Assembly (NCBI RefSeq): GCF_037072025.1
Contig: NZ_JAXHDD010000008.1
Coordinates: 54,128-118,127 of the forward strand
Length of the DNA stretch: 64,000 nt
From: Pseudogracilibacillus sp037072025
GTDB taxonomy: Bacteria; Bacillota; Bacilli; Bacillales; Amphibacillaceae
Direction: 5' to 3'
Shown here: positions 17,468 to 26,368 of the stretch, one piece after another
How positions within the stretch are numbered: the stretch's first letter is position 1
Layout: every line of letters starts with the position of its first letter
Program-made: the position numbers and the translations under genes
The notes under the pieces: generated by a model
Databases searched by the model: none
Told to the model about the DNA's origin: nothing
What the model saw: only the letters and a program-made list of their open reading frames with translations

Positions 17468-18562
17468 ATGTTAAACTATATTGATTTAATGATTGCATCT
17501 TTCATTGCTCTCATTGCAACATTTTTTCTTGCTTTTCCAATAAAAAAGCTTGCGATCAAATTTAATATCGTTGATCTTCCCGTTCGACGTAAGATTCATA
17601 AAAATGCAACGCCAAGAATAGGTGGTTTAGCAATTTTTCTTGGTGCATCATTAGGTTTACTATATTTGCAACCTTCCCATGTTCATTTACTGGAAATTTC
17701 ACTTGGAGCTCTAGTTATTGTGATTACCGGAATGTTAGACGATCGTTACGATATTAGACCAATAGTCAAACTTTCTGGTCAATTAATAGCGGCTTCTTTT
17801 TTAATATCATCAGGATTAATAATTGAACGGATCACACTTCCGTTCATTGGTATGATTGATCTAGGCGTTTTTAGTGTACTTATTACAGTTCTTTGGGTAG
17901 TAGGCATAACGAATGCAATCAATTTAATTGATGGTCTAGATGGACTCGCTACAGGTGTTTCAACGATTGCGCTTTTAAGTATGTTATTTATGGCAATCGT
18001 TGATATGCAAGTGTTTGCCGCCTATTTAGCAATTGTAATTATCGGTGCAAATCTTGGCTTCTTATACCATAACTTTTATCCTGCGAAAATATATATGGGA
18101 GACACTGGATCAAATTTTTTAGGGTATATGATTGCAGTTATTTCGATGCTCGGTTTATTTAAAAATATCGCTTTATTTAGCTTTATTATCCCGGTTATTG
18201 TTCTTGCAGTGCCGATTTTTGATACATTATTTGCGATCATTCGTCGAGCATCTAATAAACAACAAATTATGAAACCAGATAATAAACATATTCATTACCA
18301 GTTACTACGTGTTGGATTTACACATCGTCAATCTGTTCTAATCATGTATGCTTTTAGTTTGTTGTTTGGAATTCTAGCTATTCTTTTTTCAGAAGCATCA
18401 CTTGTTGTTTCGTTACTTGTTACGTTAGTTGTGTTAATTCTCATACATGTGCTAGCAGAAATTGCGGGCTTAGTTGCTGGAGGGAAACGGCCGGTTGTTG
18501 ACGGAGTTTTGAAGCTTCTGCGGATAAAAAAAGATACAGCAGTGAATGGGCAGAATAAATAA
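17468..18562 (+). CDS. tagO: TagO: undecaprenyl-phosphate GlcNAc-1-phosphate transferase
   Basis: TagO transfers GlcNAc-1-phosphate from UDP-GlcNAc to undecaprenyl phosphate, the first step of wall teichoic acid and of some other wall polymers. The 364-residue protein has about 11 membrane segments and the family motifs. These are RRKIHKNATPRIGG, D91-D92 (GMLDDRYD), NLIDGLDGLATG (D155, D158), GDTGSNFLG (D212) and KHIHYQLL (H274, H276). AAGGAG lies 6-7 bases before the ATG. A second enzyme of this family lies at 46856-47905. The rest of the teichoic acid pathway is spread over the next 32 kb. Confidence 0.93.
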   Translation: MLNYIDLMIASFIALIATFFLAFPIKKLAIKFNIVDLPVRRKIHKNATPRIGGLAIFLGASLGLLYLQPSHVHLLEISLGALVIVITGMLDDRYDIRPIVKLSGQLIAASFLISSGLIIERITLPFIGMIDLGVFSVLITVLWVVGITNAINLIDGLDGLATGVSTIALLSMLFMAIVDMQVFAAYLAIVIIGANLGFLYHNFYPAKIYMGDTGSNFLGYMIAVISMLGLFKNIALFSFIIPVIVLAVPIFDTLFAIIRRASNKQQIMKPDNKHIHYQLLRVGFTHRQSVLIMYAFSLLFGILAILFSEASLVVSLLVTLVVLILIHVLAEIAGLVAGGKRPVVDGVLKLLRIKKDTAVNGQNK

Positions 18563-18646
18563 AGTTTTAGAAAGTTATAAAATTTTATTGTTCATTTAGG
18601 TGTGGTAAAATAGGACTAAATAATTGGTAAATGGGGGCGTTGATAA

Positions 18647-19678
18647 TTGGAAGCAGTTTCATATATAATGGAAGAACCAAAAACTTATGAAACAAAGGCA
18701 ATCGACCAAGACGGATTATGGAAAAAGATAATAAGTGAGTTATTTGAGGATTTTTTACTGTTTTTTGTTCCTGAATTATGGGAGCAAGTAGATTTTTCAC
18801 AAGCATATGAGTTTTTGCAACAAGAACTTTTCCAAGAAATAATAGATAAGAAAAAAGGCAGAAGGTATGCGGATCAAGTCGTAAAAGTACAGTTGAAAGA
18901 TGGCGATGAAAGGTGGATTATCGTCCATGTCGAGATCCAAGGTGACGATGAAAAAGACTTTTCTGAGCGTATGTTTCGATATTTCTATCGTCTTTACGAT
19001 CGCCATAAACAAAAAATTGTAGCCCTAGCAGTAATCACATCTCCAACTCAGACCAAACAACCACAACATTTTCATTATAGTTATTTCGGCACAACGCTCC
19101 ATTATAAATACACTAACCGCAAAATTTTTGATTATGATGAAAGAGAACTGGAACAATCGAATAAACTGTTTAGTAAAATAGTGCTCGCAACACAATATAT
19201 GCATAAAACGAAAAGCAATGTTGACAAACGATATGCATTTAAGAGGAAGCTAATGCGAGAAATCATTCGAAATAAAGCATATTCACGTGAGTCCGTCCAA
19301 GCAATGTTTCATTTCATTGACTATTTGTTAACGTTGCCACCAGAGTTGTCAAAGGAATTAGCGAATTCAATTCGCCCGATTATTTATGAGGAGGAAAATC
19401 ATATGTTACAAGCGAATAGGGAAGATCCATCACCAACACTTGTTGAGATTTTCAAATTGGAACGTGAAGAAGGGGAACAAAAAGGAAGAGCAGAAGGACG
19501 AGCGGAAGGAAGAGCAGAAGGTCGAGAGGAAGGAAAGAAAGATGCGCAACGGAACTTTGCGAAAAAATTACTTATGACCAACAACATGTCAGTCAAAGAA
19601 ATTGCAGAACTAACAGAATTGACTATAGACGAAGTTGAAAAAATTAAAAATGATTCTAATATAATCAAAAATCCGTGA
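18647..19678 (+). CDS. Rpn-family recombination-promoting nuclease / YhgA-like protein
   Basis: The 343-residue protein has the PD-(D/E)XK-type core of the Rpn (formerly 'transposase_31'/YhgA-like) family. DQVVKVQL and W-I-I-V-H-V-E-I-Q supply the acidic and E-x-Q elements at about residues 78-104. A charged tail holds four near-identical 4-residue repeats (EGRA type, about residues 279-295), and a short helix-turn-helix-like end follows (MSVKEIAELTELTIDEVEKI). In E. coli, Rpn proteins are nucleases that stimulate RecA-independent recombination. Members are usually multicopy and mobile by unknown means. The start is TTG at 18647 after GGGGG, or ATG at 18668. Confidence 0.82.
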   Translation: MEAVSYIMEEPKTYETKAIDQDGLWKKIISELFEDFLLFFVPELWEQVDFSQAYEFLQQELFQEIIDKKKGRRYADQVVKVQLKDGDERWIIVHVEIQGDDEKDFSERMFRYFYRLYDRHKQKIVALAVITSPTQTKQPQHFHYSYFGTTLHYKYTNRKIFDYDERELEQSNKLFSKIVLATQYMHKTKSNVDKRYAFKRKLMREIIRNKAYSRESVQAMFHFIDYLLTLPPELSKELANSIRPIIYEEENHMLQANREDPSPTLVEIFKLEREEGEQKGRAEGRAEGRAEGREEGKKDAQRNFAKKLLMTNNMSVKEIAELTELTIDEVEKIKNDSNIIKNP

Positions 19679-19683
19679 AGCAC

Positions 19684-20877
19684 TTAAACATGCTCACGGA
19701 TTCGCTCTTCTTGTTCAGTTGGTGTTTCCTCATATAATGCGCTAATTAAGTTTTTAGTAGAATTGCCAGTAGAATATTTATTCCAGGTTTTAGCGAAGTA
19801 ATGCACTTCTTCTAAATTAAATTCCATTTTTTCAATCAATTCAATTACTTCTTTAGTTGTTTCAACAACTGGACCAGGCACTTCCTCTTTATAATTAGAC
19901 CATATTCCACGCTGTTTCGAATATTCTTCCAAATCATACGCATAAAAAATCATTGGCTTCTTGAGTAATGAAAATTCAAATGGTATAGAAGAATAATCAG
20001 TGATTAAAATATCTGTACCGAGTAATAATTCGTTTATACTAGAATAATTGGAAACATTATATATAAATCCAGGATACTTATTTTCAAATTCACCGTTTAC
20101 TGCAGGATGCAGACGTAAAAATAAAACATAATCATATTTAAACTGTTCATACATCTTATCTAGATCAATCGCCAATTTTGCACCATCAAGCTCATCATCC
20201 CGATAAGTTGGCGCATATAAAATCACTTTTTTGTTTTTTAAAACAGGAAAATCAGTCAGAAGCTTATTTTCCGCTCTCTTCTTCCTAATATCATCAAAAA
20301 AGAAATCCGTTCTCGGTATCCCTGTACGCATAAAGCGTTCCTCTGGTAACCCAAAACTATCCTGGAATATGGTAACCATTTTATCTGAACCAGCAACAAC
20401 GTGATCAAATTTTTCGTAAACTTGTTTGAACCGCATTAAAGCTTTTTCCGTACGATTTCCATTTGTTAAATCTTCTAATCCAAATTGTTTAATCGCACCT
20501 GCAGCATGCCATAATTGAATACATTTTACTTTAGGTTTAAAATTTGTTACAGCTAAAAAGCCATAATAGTTATCTATAATAATATGACTTGATGTTGCAA
20601 GATGGTAGATTGATTTTAAAAAGTGTACTAGATTCATTGATTCAAAATATAATACTTCCCGATTTTGTTTATCAAATTTCACCTTGCAATTATTAGCCTT
20701 TAAAATGACAACTTGCTGATTTGAAACTTGTTTTTCCAATTCGTCAACTACTGCTTCAATATTTCCGCCAAAGGATACAACAAATGTTGTTTTTTCTTGT
20801 AAAGAAAAGCGATTAAAAACAGTAAAAAAGAATCGAAAGACAGCAAGATAGATGCTGATTGCAATTTCTCTACGCAT
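19684..20877 (-). CDS. tagB: TagB-type CDP-glycerol:glycerophosphotransferase (teichoic acid primase)
   Basis: The 397-residue protein belongs to the CDP-glycerol glycerophosphotransferase family (GT-B fold). Motifs are CIQLWHAAGAIKQFG, TGIPRTDFFF, LYAPTYRDD, FLRLHPAV and ITDYSSIPFEFSLLKKP. TagB adds the first glycerol phosphate to the ManNAc-GlcNAc lipid-linked disaccharide at the inner membrane face. An amphipathic or hydrophobic N-terminus (about residues 5-22) fits membrane attachment. It overlaps tagD by 8 bases (ATGCGTAG), so translation is coupled, and TagD makes its CDP-glycerol substrate. The TagB role, rather than another family member, is inferred from length and this linkage. Confidence 0.85.
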   Translation of the reverse strand: MRREIAISIYLAVFRFFFTVFNRFSLQEKTTFVVSFGGNIEAVVDELEKQVSNQQVVILKANNCKVKFDKQNREVLYFESMNLVHFLKSIYHLATSSHIIIDNYYGFLAVTNFKPKVKCIQLWHAAGAIKQFGLEDLTNGNRTEKALMRFKQVYEKFDHVVAGSDKMVTIFQDSFGLPEERFMRTGIPRTDFFFDDIRKKRAENKLLTDFPVLKNKKVILYAPTYRDDELDGAKLAIDLDKMYEQFKYDYVLFLRLHPAVNGEFENKYPGFIYNVSNYSSINELLLGTDILITDYSSIPFEFSLLKKPMIFYAYDLEEYSKQRGIWSNYKEEVPGPVVETTKEVIELIEKMEFNLEEVHYFAKTWNKYSTGNSTKNLISALYEETPTEQEERIREHV

Positions 20878-21268
20878 GATTGATCTTGTTCAATTCTTTT
20901 TTAATTTGTGTTGTTGAAATACCCACCGTACGAGGAAGGTAAACAACTTCACAGTAACTTTTTAGAAAATCAAACTTTCCTTCCCAGTCATCTCCCATCA
21001 CAAACACATCGATATTATGTTTTTTTATATCATCGATCTTTTGTTCCCATGTATGCTCAGGAATGACTTCATCCACATAGCGAATTGCTTCTAAAATCGC
21101 TTTTCGTTGTTCAAATGAGTAATATGCTTTTTTGCCTTTTCCAGCGTTAAATTCATCAGAAGAAATGGCTACAACCAAATAATCTCCAAGTTCTTTTGCA
21201 CGTCTCAATATATTTATATGTCCAGTATGGAGTAAATCAAACGTTCCATACGTGATTACTTTTTTCAT
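20870..21268 (-). CDS. tagD: Glycerol-3-phosphate cytidylyltransferase TagD
   Basis: TagD makes CDP-glycerol from CTP and glycerol-3-phosphate. The 132-residue protein has HTGH at residues 14-17 and RTVGISTT starting at 113, both nucleotide-binding signatures of this family. The chosen ATG (21268) has GGAGG 8 bases upstream. The longer frame from 21283 would begin inside that ribosome-binding site. A TATAAT-like -10 element is visible at 21310-21315 on the minus strand. It forms an operon with tagB. Confidence 0.95.
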   Translation of the reverse strand: MKKVITYGTFDLLHTGHINILRRAKELGDYLVVAISSDEFNAGKGKKAYYSFEQRKAILEAIRYVDEVIPEHTWEQKIDDIKKHNIDVFVMGDDWEGKFDFLKSYCEVVYLPRTVGISTTQIKKELNKINHA

Positions 21269-21389
21269 TAGGAATTCCTCCATATAAAAGAATACTCAAT
21301 CAATGTTCTATTATACTATAAATCTTATGATAAAGCGAAGAAAAATATAGTAAAGTCTTGATACGAAAACCATATTTCTTCTTTTTTTT

Positions 21390-22378
21390 AGATTCTTTTT
21401 AGAACAGGCAGGACTCAGGACAAAACTAGAAGTTTTCTTATTTTCTGAAGACGAAGAGATTTTCTTGTATGAGAATGAAACGGATGAAACAATTATAGCA
21501 ACAATACCAAACAATACCATCACATCTCTTATAAACAAAGAAAATGAACATTATTCTTTTATAAGGTATATAGATTCCACGGAAGAAACATTGGAAGAGG
21601 ATGTAAAAAACATCCTAAGAAGTTAATGACGAAACCGTAGTAGAAGGGGTTATTAAAGCAGAGGATGAAGATAATGAACAGGGACAAGGATAAGAGACAG
21701 AAAATGTTAATGAAGATTTTGTTAATGATATTGACAAAGAACAGTTAAAAGAAAAAAAATAGTTGTTCCTGAGGAAGATATCGAACCTGCTGTAGAAGAT
21801 GGGACATTAAAAAATTCAGACAAAAAAGATAATGCTCAAGCAAAAGAAAAACAAATAATCCAATCAATAAATGTTTCAAATCAAAAATTTACCGAGGGAT
21901 TGCTCTGAAATCAACAACCAATATCTGTACGAAGGCTTCAACAAACAAAAACGAAAGTATTGACCAATTGCCCTATTGGTTTTGTTTTAGAGTATAAAAC
22001 TTACAATAACTATTGGGTATGAAGTGATATTAAATATCAACGGAAAAAACACAAACAGGATATACATAAAAACATGTTGAAAATGCTGTTAAAAGTCAGA
22101 AAACATTATGAGGAATAGCATCCATTTCTCCAATAAATGTTAGGAGTAGAGCCTCTACTAAAGCTAGCATTCTAACATCGTTTCCAATTGGTTCAGTACT
22201 AAACTATCAAACCTTCTCAACACACTGGTATGAAATTTCAACTACAGTAAACGGTAAAAAAGTAACCGGGTATATTCAAAGAAACATGTAGAGAATGTTG
22301 AAAGTAACCAAAAGAGGAGTTACTAAAAAATTACCCACGAATGTAAGAGAAAGGGCATCAATGAAGTCTAGCGTAAAA
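21390..22378 (+). pseudogene. Decayed secreted protein with bacterial SH3-type repeats (remnant A)
   Basis: No long frame survives, but shifting among + frames gives clear pieces. One is an acidic stretch at about 21429-21625 (…LYENETDETIIATIPNN…). At least two SH3b repeats also read through, for example NVRSRASTKASILTSFPIGS then HWYEISTTVNGKKVTGYIQR at about 22130-22290. Many stops and frame changes are present and the 5' end is missing. SH3b repeats of this kind bind cell wall in autolysins and similar proteins. The end overlaps the start of the minus-strand remnant B. Confidence 0.7.
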
Positions 22379-23083
22379 AAATTTAAACTTATGTTCATTT
22401 TCAGATGCGTGTTCGTTTTGGTTGTCCTCTTCATTGGTAATATCACTATCTAGCTTAACTTCTAGATATTTATTTTCTATGTAACCTTGCCAGATATATG
22501 GTTTCTCCAAACTTACTTCATTCGATTCAGAGAGTGCATCATTAATTTCTATTTCTTGAATAAATTCAATGAAAGAGTATGATTCTAATTCTTCAATAAC
22601 TTCTACTTGATCATTATTTTCTAAATAGAATAGTATATTGCTAGATTCAATGTTTACTTCATCTGAAATATTTTCTTCCTCTTTGGCATCAACCACAAAT
22701 TGTTCTGCATCTTTGTATAAGTGCGTGTTCAAAAAGGAGCATAAAAAGGATCAAGAAGTTCGAGGCGGCGCAGCTCCCGTCAGCGGAATGTATGCATTTA
22801 GATACATGAGTAGCGGAGAAACAAGCATTCGTGCGAAATTCGCAGTGTGATTTTTACCGGAATTTTTGAACATCCTCTATAACGGGATTTCTTCATTTTC
22901 ATCTGCAACAATTTTTCCAGTCCTGATAGAACCTCTATTCGAAGCTGTAATGTCTTCATTTGTACTACCCGCTAATGATTCTAAAGGGAATAAAAGCCCA
23001 TGACTAATGAACACAAATAAGCAAAAATTATACTTAACTTTCCAATCACTCCTTTTAAAATGGCAAATTATACCTATTAACAC
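22358..23083 (-). pseudogene. Secreted SH3-like protein gene disrupted by a MITE (remnant B)
   Basis: On the minus strand a signal-peptide region leads to GKIVADENEEIP at about 22883. The MITE at 22721-22877 interrupts the gene, and it resumes as YKDAEQFVVDAKEEENISDE from 22716 downward. Removing the MITE and one TATAA copy restores a continuous ...EEIPLYKDAEQ..., the same pattern as GEEVPLYEDDNE in remnant C. The N-terminal part also seems to need a frame change near 22990 for a good signal peptide. The remaining 3' frame is acidic (124 codons). Both pieces are shown as one broken gene. Confidence 0.75.
22721..22877 (+). mobile_element. 157-bp MITE-like element (MITE-1) with 5-bp target duplication
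   Basis: Terminal inverted repeats GTGCGTGTTCAAAAA (left) and TTTTTGAACATCCTC (right) share TGTTCAAAAA. The flanks carry TATAA at 22716-22720 and again at 22878-22882, a 5-bp target duplication. The element carries no gene. Its interior (GGATCAAGAAGTTCGA and ATGTATGCATTTAGATACAT) recurs in inverse orientation at 32004-32238. Confidence 0.88.
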
Positions 23084-23265
23084 TTCGACAAATAATATTA
23101 TATCAAATTAATGGACCTAAAAAGACTGAAAGTATAGAATTGCAACTCAAAATGTAATAATATGAACTAGGCAAAAGTTTGGTTCGGTGAAAAGATGATA
23201 AAGTGAAAGGCGAAAAAATCTTTATTAGAAAATAATCTTACAACATACCTATTGTCACATCTTTT

Positions 23266-23294
23266 TTGTGTTTTAAAAAACTTACATGTATAAT
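23266..23294 (+). promoter_or_regulatory. Predicted sigma-A promoter of tagG
   Basis: TTGTGT (23266-23271), 17-base spacer, TATAAT (23289-23294), about 45 bases upstream of the tagG ATG. Confidence 0.6.
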
Positions 23295-23341
23295 TTATGA
23301 AGTGACGGAGGATGCAACGAAGGGGTGGAAAGATTTTTCAA

Positions 23342-24163
23342 ATGAAATCTGCAATTACTGTAATAATAGAACAAATTAAAAACTTTTATTTAATTAGAAG
23401 GTTATCAATATATGAGATAAAGAGTAATAATCGTAATAACTATTTAGGGACTACTTGGGAAGTAATTAATCCAGGTATACAGCTATTGATATATTGGTTT
23501 GTATTTGGAACTATACGAAGCCGAGAACCTATTGAAATGGGGAACGTAGATATTCCTTTTTTCGCCTGGCTTCTAGCTGGATTCTTTTTGTGGACATTCA
23601 GTTATCAAGCATTGATCCAGGGATCTAAGTCTATTTATACAAGGCTGCGTATGCTCTCTAAAATGAATTTTCCAATGAGCGTTATTCCAAATATTGTTAT
23701 ATTTTCTAACTTTTATATCCATTTAGCACTATTAGGTATTTCAATTGTTATTTTTCAAATTATGGGCTATTACGTATCGATTTATTATTTTCAATTAATA
23801 TATTTTATGTTTGCAGCATTTTGCTTATTGTTTGCTATTTCACTAATCACATCAACGCTGTCGACGATAGTTAGAGACTTTCATATGTTGTTGAACTCTA
23901 TATTAAGAATGTTACTGTATATATCTGGAGTCTTATGGCCAATTACGTTATTGGCGGATTTTCCACTAATAATGAATATTATGAAGTTAAATCCTTTGTT
24001 TTACTTAATCGAAGGATATAGAGCTGCGTTTTTTGGAACAGAGTGGTACTTTATTTCCCACTGGCAATACTCACTATACTTTTGGATGCTAGTCATTATT
24101 TTGTTTTTGTTTGGTTCGATGTTACATGTCAAATTCAGAAGACATTTCATTGATTATTTATAA
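23342..24163 (+). CDS. tagG: TagG: teichoic acid ABC exporter, membrane subunit
   Basis: TagG is the membrane half of the ABC-2-type exporter that moves the finished lipid-linked wall teichoic acid across the membrane. The 273-residue protein starts MKSAITVIIEQIKNFYLIRR and has the family signature NNYLGTTWEVINP near residue 38. About six membrane segments follow, and the C-terminus is KFRRHFIDYL. The start at 23342 follows homologues; the frame from 23312 adds a non-conserved leader. It ends 9 bases before the tagH ATG. A scar of a second tagG 3' end lies at 35868-35924. Confidence 0.92.
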   Translation: MKSAITVIIEQIKNFYLIRRLSIYEIKSNNRNNYLGTTWEVINPGIQLLIYWFVFGTIRSREPIEMGNVDIPFFAWLLAGFFLWTFSYQALIQGSKSIYTRLRMLSKMNFPMSVIPNIVIFSNFYIHLALLGISIVIFQIMGYYVSIYYFQLIYFMFAAFCLLFAISLITSTLSTIVRDFHMLLNSILRMLLYISGVLWPITLLADFPLIMNIMKLNPLFYLIEGYRAAFFGTEWYFISHWQYSLYFWMLVIILFLFGSMLHVKFRRHFIDYL

Positions 24164-24172
24164 AGGCTTGTG

Positions 24173-25486
24173 ATGAAATTGGATAAGGCAATAATAGTTA
24201 AAAACCTTATGAAAAAATATAAATTGTATAATAATACGAAAGAGCGCTTTTTTGATATGATCACACCTAAAAATTATGGTGAAGATTTTTACGCACTCTC
24301 AAATGTTAACTTTGAAGCAAACCATGGTGAAGTAATAGGTTTTGTAGGGATAAATGGTTCAGGAAAGTCAACTCTATCAAACATTATCTCAGGAATTGTC
24401 CCTGAGACATCAGGAACTGTAAAGGTTAATGGCCAAGTTTCATTAATTGCTGTTGCTGCAGGTCTTAACAATGATTTAACCGGGAGAGATAATATTGAAT
24501 TAAAATTGTTAATGTTAGGATTTAGTAAAGAGGAAATTATAGCATTAGAAAATGATATTATTGAATTTTCAGAGTTAGAAAAGTTTATTGACCAGCCTGT
24601 AAAATCATACTCAAGTGGAATGAAGTCACGGTTGGGTTTTGCTATTTCAGTAAATATCGACCCTGATATTTTAGTGATAGATGAAGCACTATCTGTAGGG
24701 GATAAGGCTTTTGCTGAAAAATGCTTAGAAAAGATGAAAGAATTCAAGGATTCTGGAAAGACAATGATTTTTGTTAGTCACTCTATCAGTCAAATGAAAA
24801 AGTTCTGTGACAAAATCCTTTGGCTAGAGTTTGGAACCGTGAAGGAGTATGGCGATGTAGAAGTTATCATGCCAATGTACGAGGAATTCTTGAATATGTG
24901 GAAAAAACTCCCTAAGAAGAAGCGTAAAGAATATAGGGAGCAAGCAATACATCAAAGCTTAGATTACGATGCATTCGTACAAAATATCGAACCTAAAAAA
25001 ACGGAATACAAAGAGCGCTTGATCAGTAGGATAGGAAGAATCCGTGAAGGAGAGTCAATGATTTATGAAACGCCAAAAGATCTATCCGGGTATAAATCAT
25101 CTAAAGGCATACAAGGTAATTCTTACTTTATAAAAAAGCAAGCTATGTTTCATGGTGAACGTTTTTATTTATTAAGTAATGAGCCAAGCTATGTTAGAGG
25201 AATTATCGGTTGGATGAGAGCGACAGATGTAGTGTCACATGAATTAGTATTTATTGATCAAGATTTGAAATTGTTTAAATTAGTTGGTAAAGGGAAGGCT
25301 TACGATCGTCCGTGGGGTTCGAAAAAGAATGTAATCTATAACGATTTAGGTCCATTTAAAAATAGAGAGTTCCATGTGGAAAGAACTGACAAAGTCAGAA
25401 ATGGTTATTGGTATTATGGGTCCCTAGATAATAAAAAAGTCTGGATTTATCATAAGCGCTTAATAGAAGTACAAAACGAAACTTGA
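24173..25486 (+). CDS. tagH: TagH: teichoic acid ABC exporter ATPase with C-terminal SH3/GW-like domain
   Basis: TagH powers export with TagG. The 437-residue protein has Walker A GINGSGKST (about residue 59), signature YSSGMKSRLGF, Walker B ILVIDEALSVGD and the switch histidine in FVSHSISQMKKFC. The degenerate 'SSGM' signature is normal for polysaccharide exporters. After residue 250 comes a linker and an SH3-like domain with GIIGWMRATDV and AYDRPWGSKKN, resembling GW modules. The ATG at 24173 is preferred over the GTG at 24170. The terminator stem begins before the stop codon. A paralogue lies at 35934-37271. Confidence 0.93.
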   Translation: MKLDKAIIVKNLMKKYKLYNNTKERFFDMITPKNYGEDFYALSNVNFEANHGEVIGFVGINGSGKSTLSNIISGIVPETSGTVKVNGQVSLIAVAAGLNNDLTGRDNIELKLLMLGFSKEEIIALENDIIEFSELEKFIDQPVKSYSSGMKSRLGFAISVNIDPDILVIDEALSVGDKAFAEKCLEKMKEFKDSGKTMIFVSHSISQMKKFCDKILWLEFGTVKEYGDVEVIMPMYEEFLNMWKKLPKKKRKEYREQAIHQSLDYDAFVQNIEPKKTEYKERLISRIGRIREGESMIYETPKDLSGYKSSKGIQGNSYFIKKQAMFHGERFYLLSNEPSYVRGIIGWMRATDVVSHELVFIDQDLKLFKLVGKGKAYDRPWGSKKNVIYNDLGPFKNREFHVERTDKVRNGYWYYGSLDNKKVWIYHKRLIEVQNET

Positions 25487-25514
25487 CAGCCAGTCAATTT
25501 TCGTTTTGTTTTTA
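25472..25514 (+). terminator. Terminator after tagH
   Basis: CAAAACGAAA...TTTTCGTTTTG with an inner TTGAC/GTCAA stem and a downstream T-run. It separates tagGH from the tarIJ operon. Confidence 0.8.
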
Positions 25515-25654
25515 CCAAATAAGTAAAATTATTAATTAATGCTTTTGCTGTATAATAGTTGCTGTTATTGCATTTTATATTTAACATTAGTATAATCTAT
25601 AAGGGTATATCTACAAAAGAAGACTATTATTCTATTAATGATGAGGTGTTTATA

Positions 25655-26368
25655 GTGATTTATGCTGGAATTTTGGCGGGCGGGCAAGGTACTCGAATGG
25701 GAAATGTTCCAATGCCAAAACAATTCTTATTATTGAATGACAAACCTATTCTAGTACATACTGTGGAAAAGTTTGTATTAAACCCTCGTTTCGATAAGGT
25801 TATTATAGCTTCACCAAAAGAGTGGTTAAACTATACGCAAGATATTTTAAAAAAGTTTCAAATAGATCTCCCCAAAGTGGTAGTCGTTGAGGGCGGTAGT
25901 GAAAGAAACGACACTATTATGAATATTATTGATTATATTGAAAACGAAAACGGTTTAGAAGATAATGATATTTTAGTAACACATGATGCAGTAAGACCGT
26001 TTTTAACTCATCGTATTATAGAAGAGAATATTGACATGGGACTAGAATATGGAGCGGTAGATACCGTTATAGAAGCAATCGATACAATTGTTGAATCAAG
26101 TGACCAAAAATTTATTAGTGATATACCTAGACGAGATATTATGTTTCAAGGTCAAACACCACAAACTTTTTCTATCAAAACGTTGAAAGAACTATACAAT
26201 GAGCTTTTAGATGATGAAAAAGAAATTTTAACTGATGCTTGTAAAATTTTCACAATTAAAGGTAGAAAGGTAAAGTTAGTAAAAGGGGAACTATTTAATA
26301 TTAAAATTACTACCCCTTATGATTTGAATGTAGCAAACTCAATAATAAAAGGAAGTTTAGATAAATGA
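25655..26368 (+). CDS. tarI: TarI: D-ribitol-5-phosphate cytidylyltransferase
   Basis: TarI makes CDP-ribitol from CTP and ribitol-5-phosphate. The 237-residue protein has the IspD/TarI nucleotide-binding motif GILAGGQGTRMG, then MPKQFLLL, THDAVRPF and the late D-N-I/K-I-T-P motif (NIKITTPYDL). The start is GTG at 25655 with GAGGTG 6 bases upstream; the open frame from 25559 adds an unlikely leader. A TATAAT box lies at 25551-25556. It overlaps tarJ by 4 bases (ATGA). Together with tarJ it shows that the wall teichoic acid contains ribitol phosphate. Confidence 0.92.
   Translation: MIYAGILAGGQGTRMGNVPMPKQFLLLNDKPILVHTVEKFVLNPRFDKVIIASPKEWLNYTQDILKKFQIDLPKVVVVEGGSERNDTIMNIIDYIENENGLEDNDILVTHDAVRPFLTHRIIEENIDMGLEYGAVDTVIEAIDTIVESSDQKFISDIPRRDIMFQGQTPQTFSIKTLKELYNELLDDEKEILTDACKIFTIKGRKVKLVKGELFNIKITTPYDLNVANSIIKGSLDK

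Noticed and set aside
19483..19534. Tandem 12-bp repeat in the Rpn gene as a mobile or regulatory repeat
   Set aside because: It encodes the EGRA-type charged repeat common at the C-terminus of this protein family.
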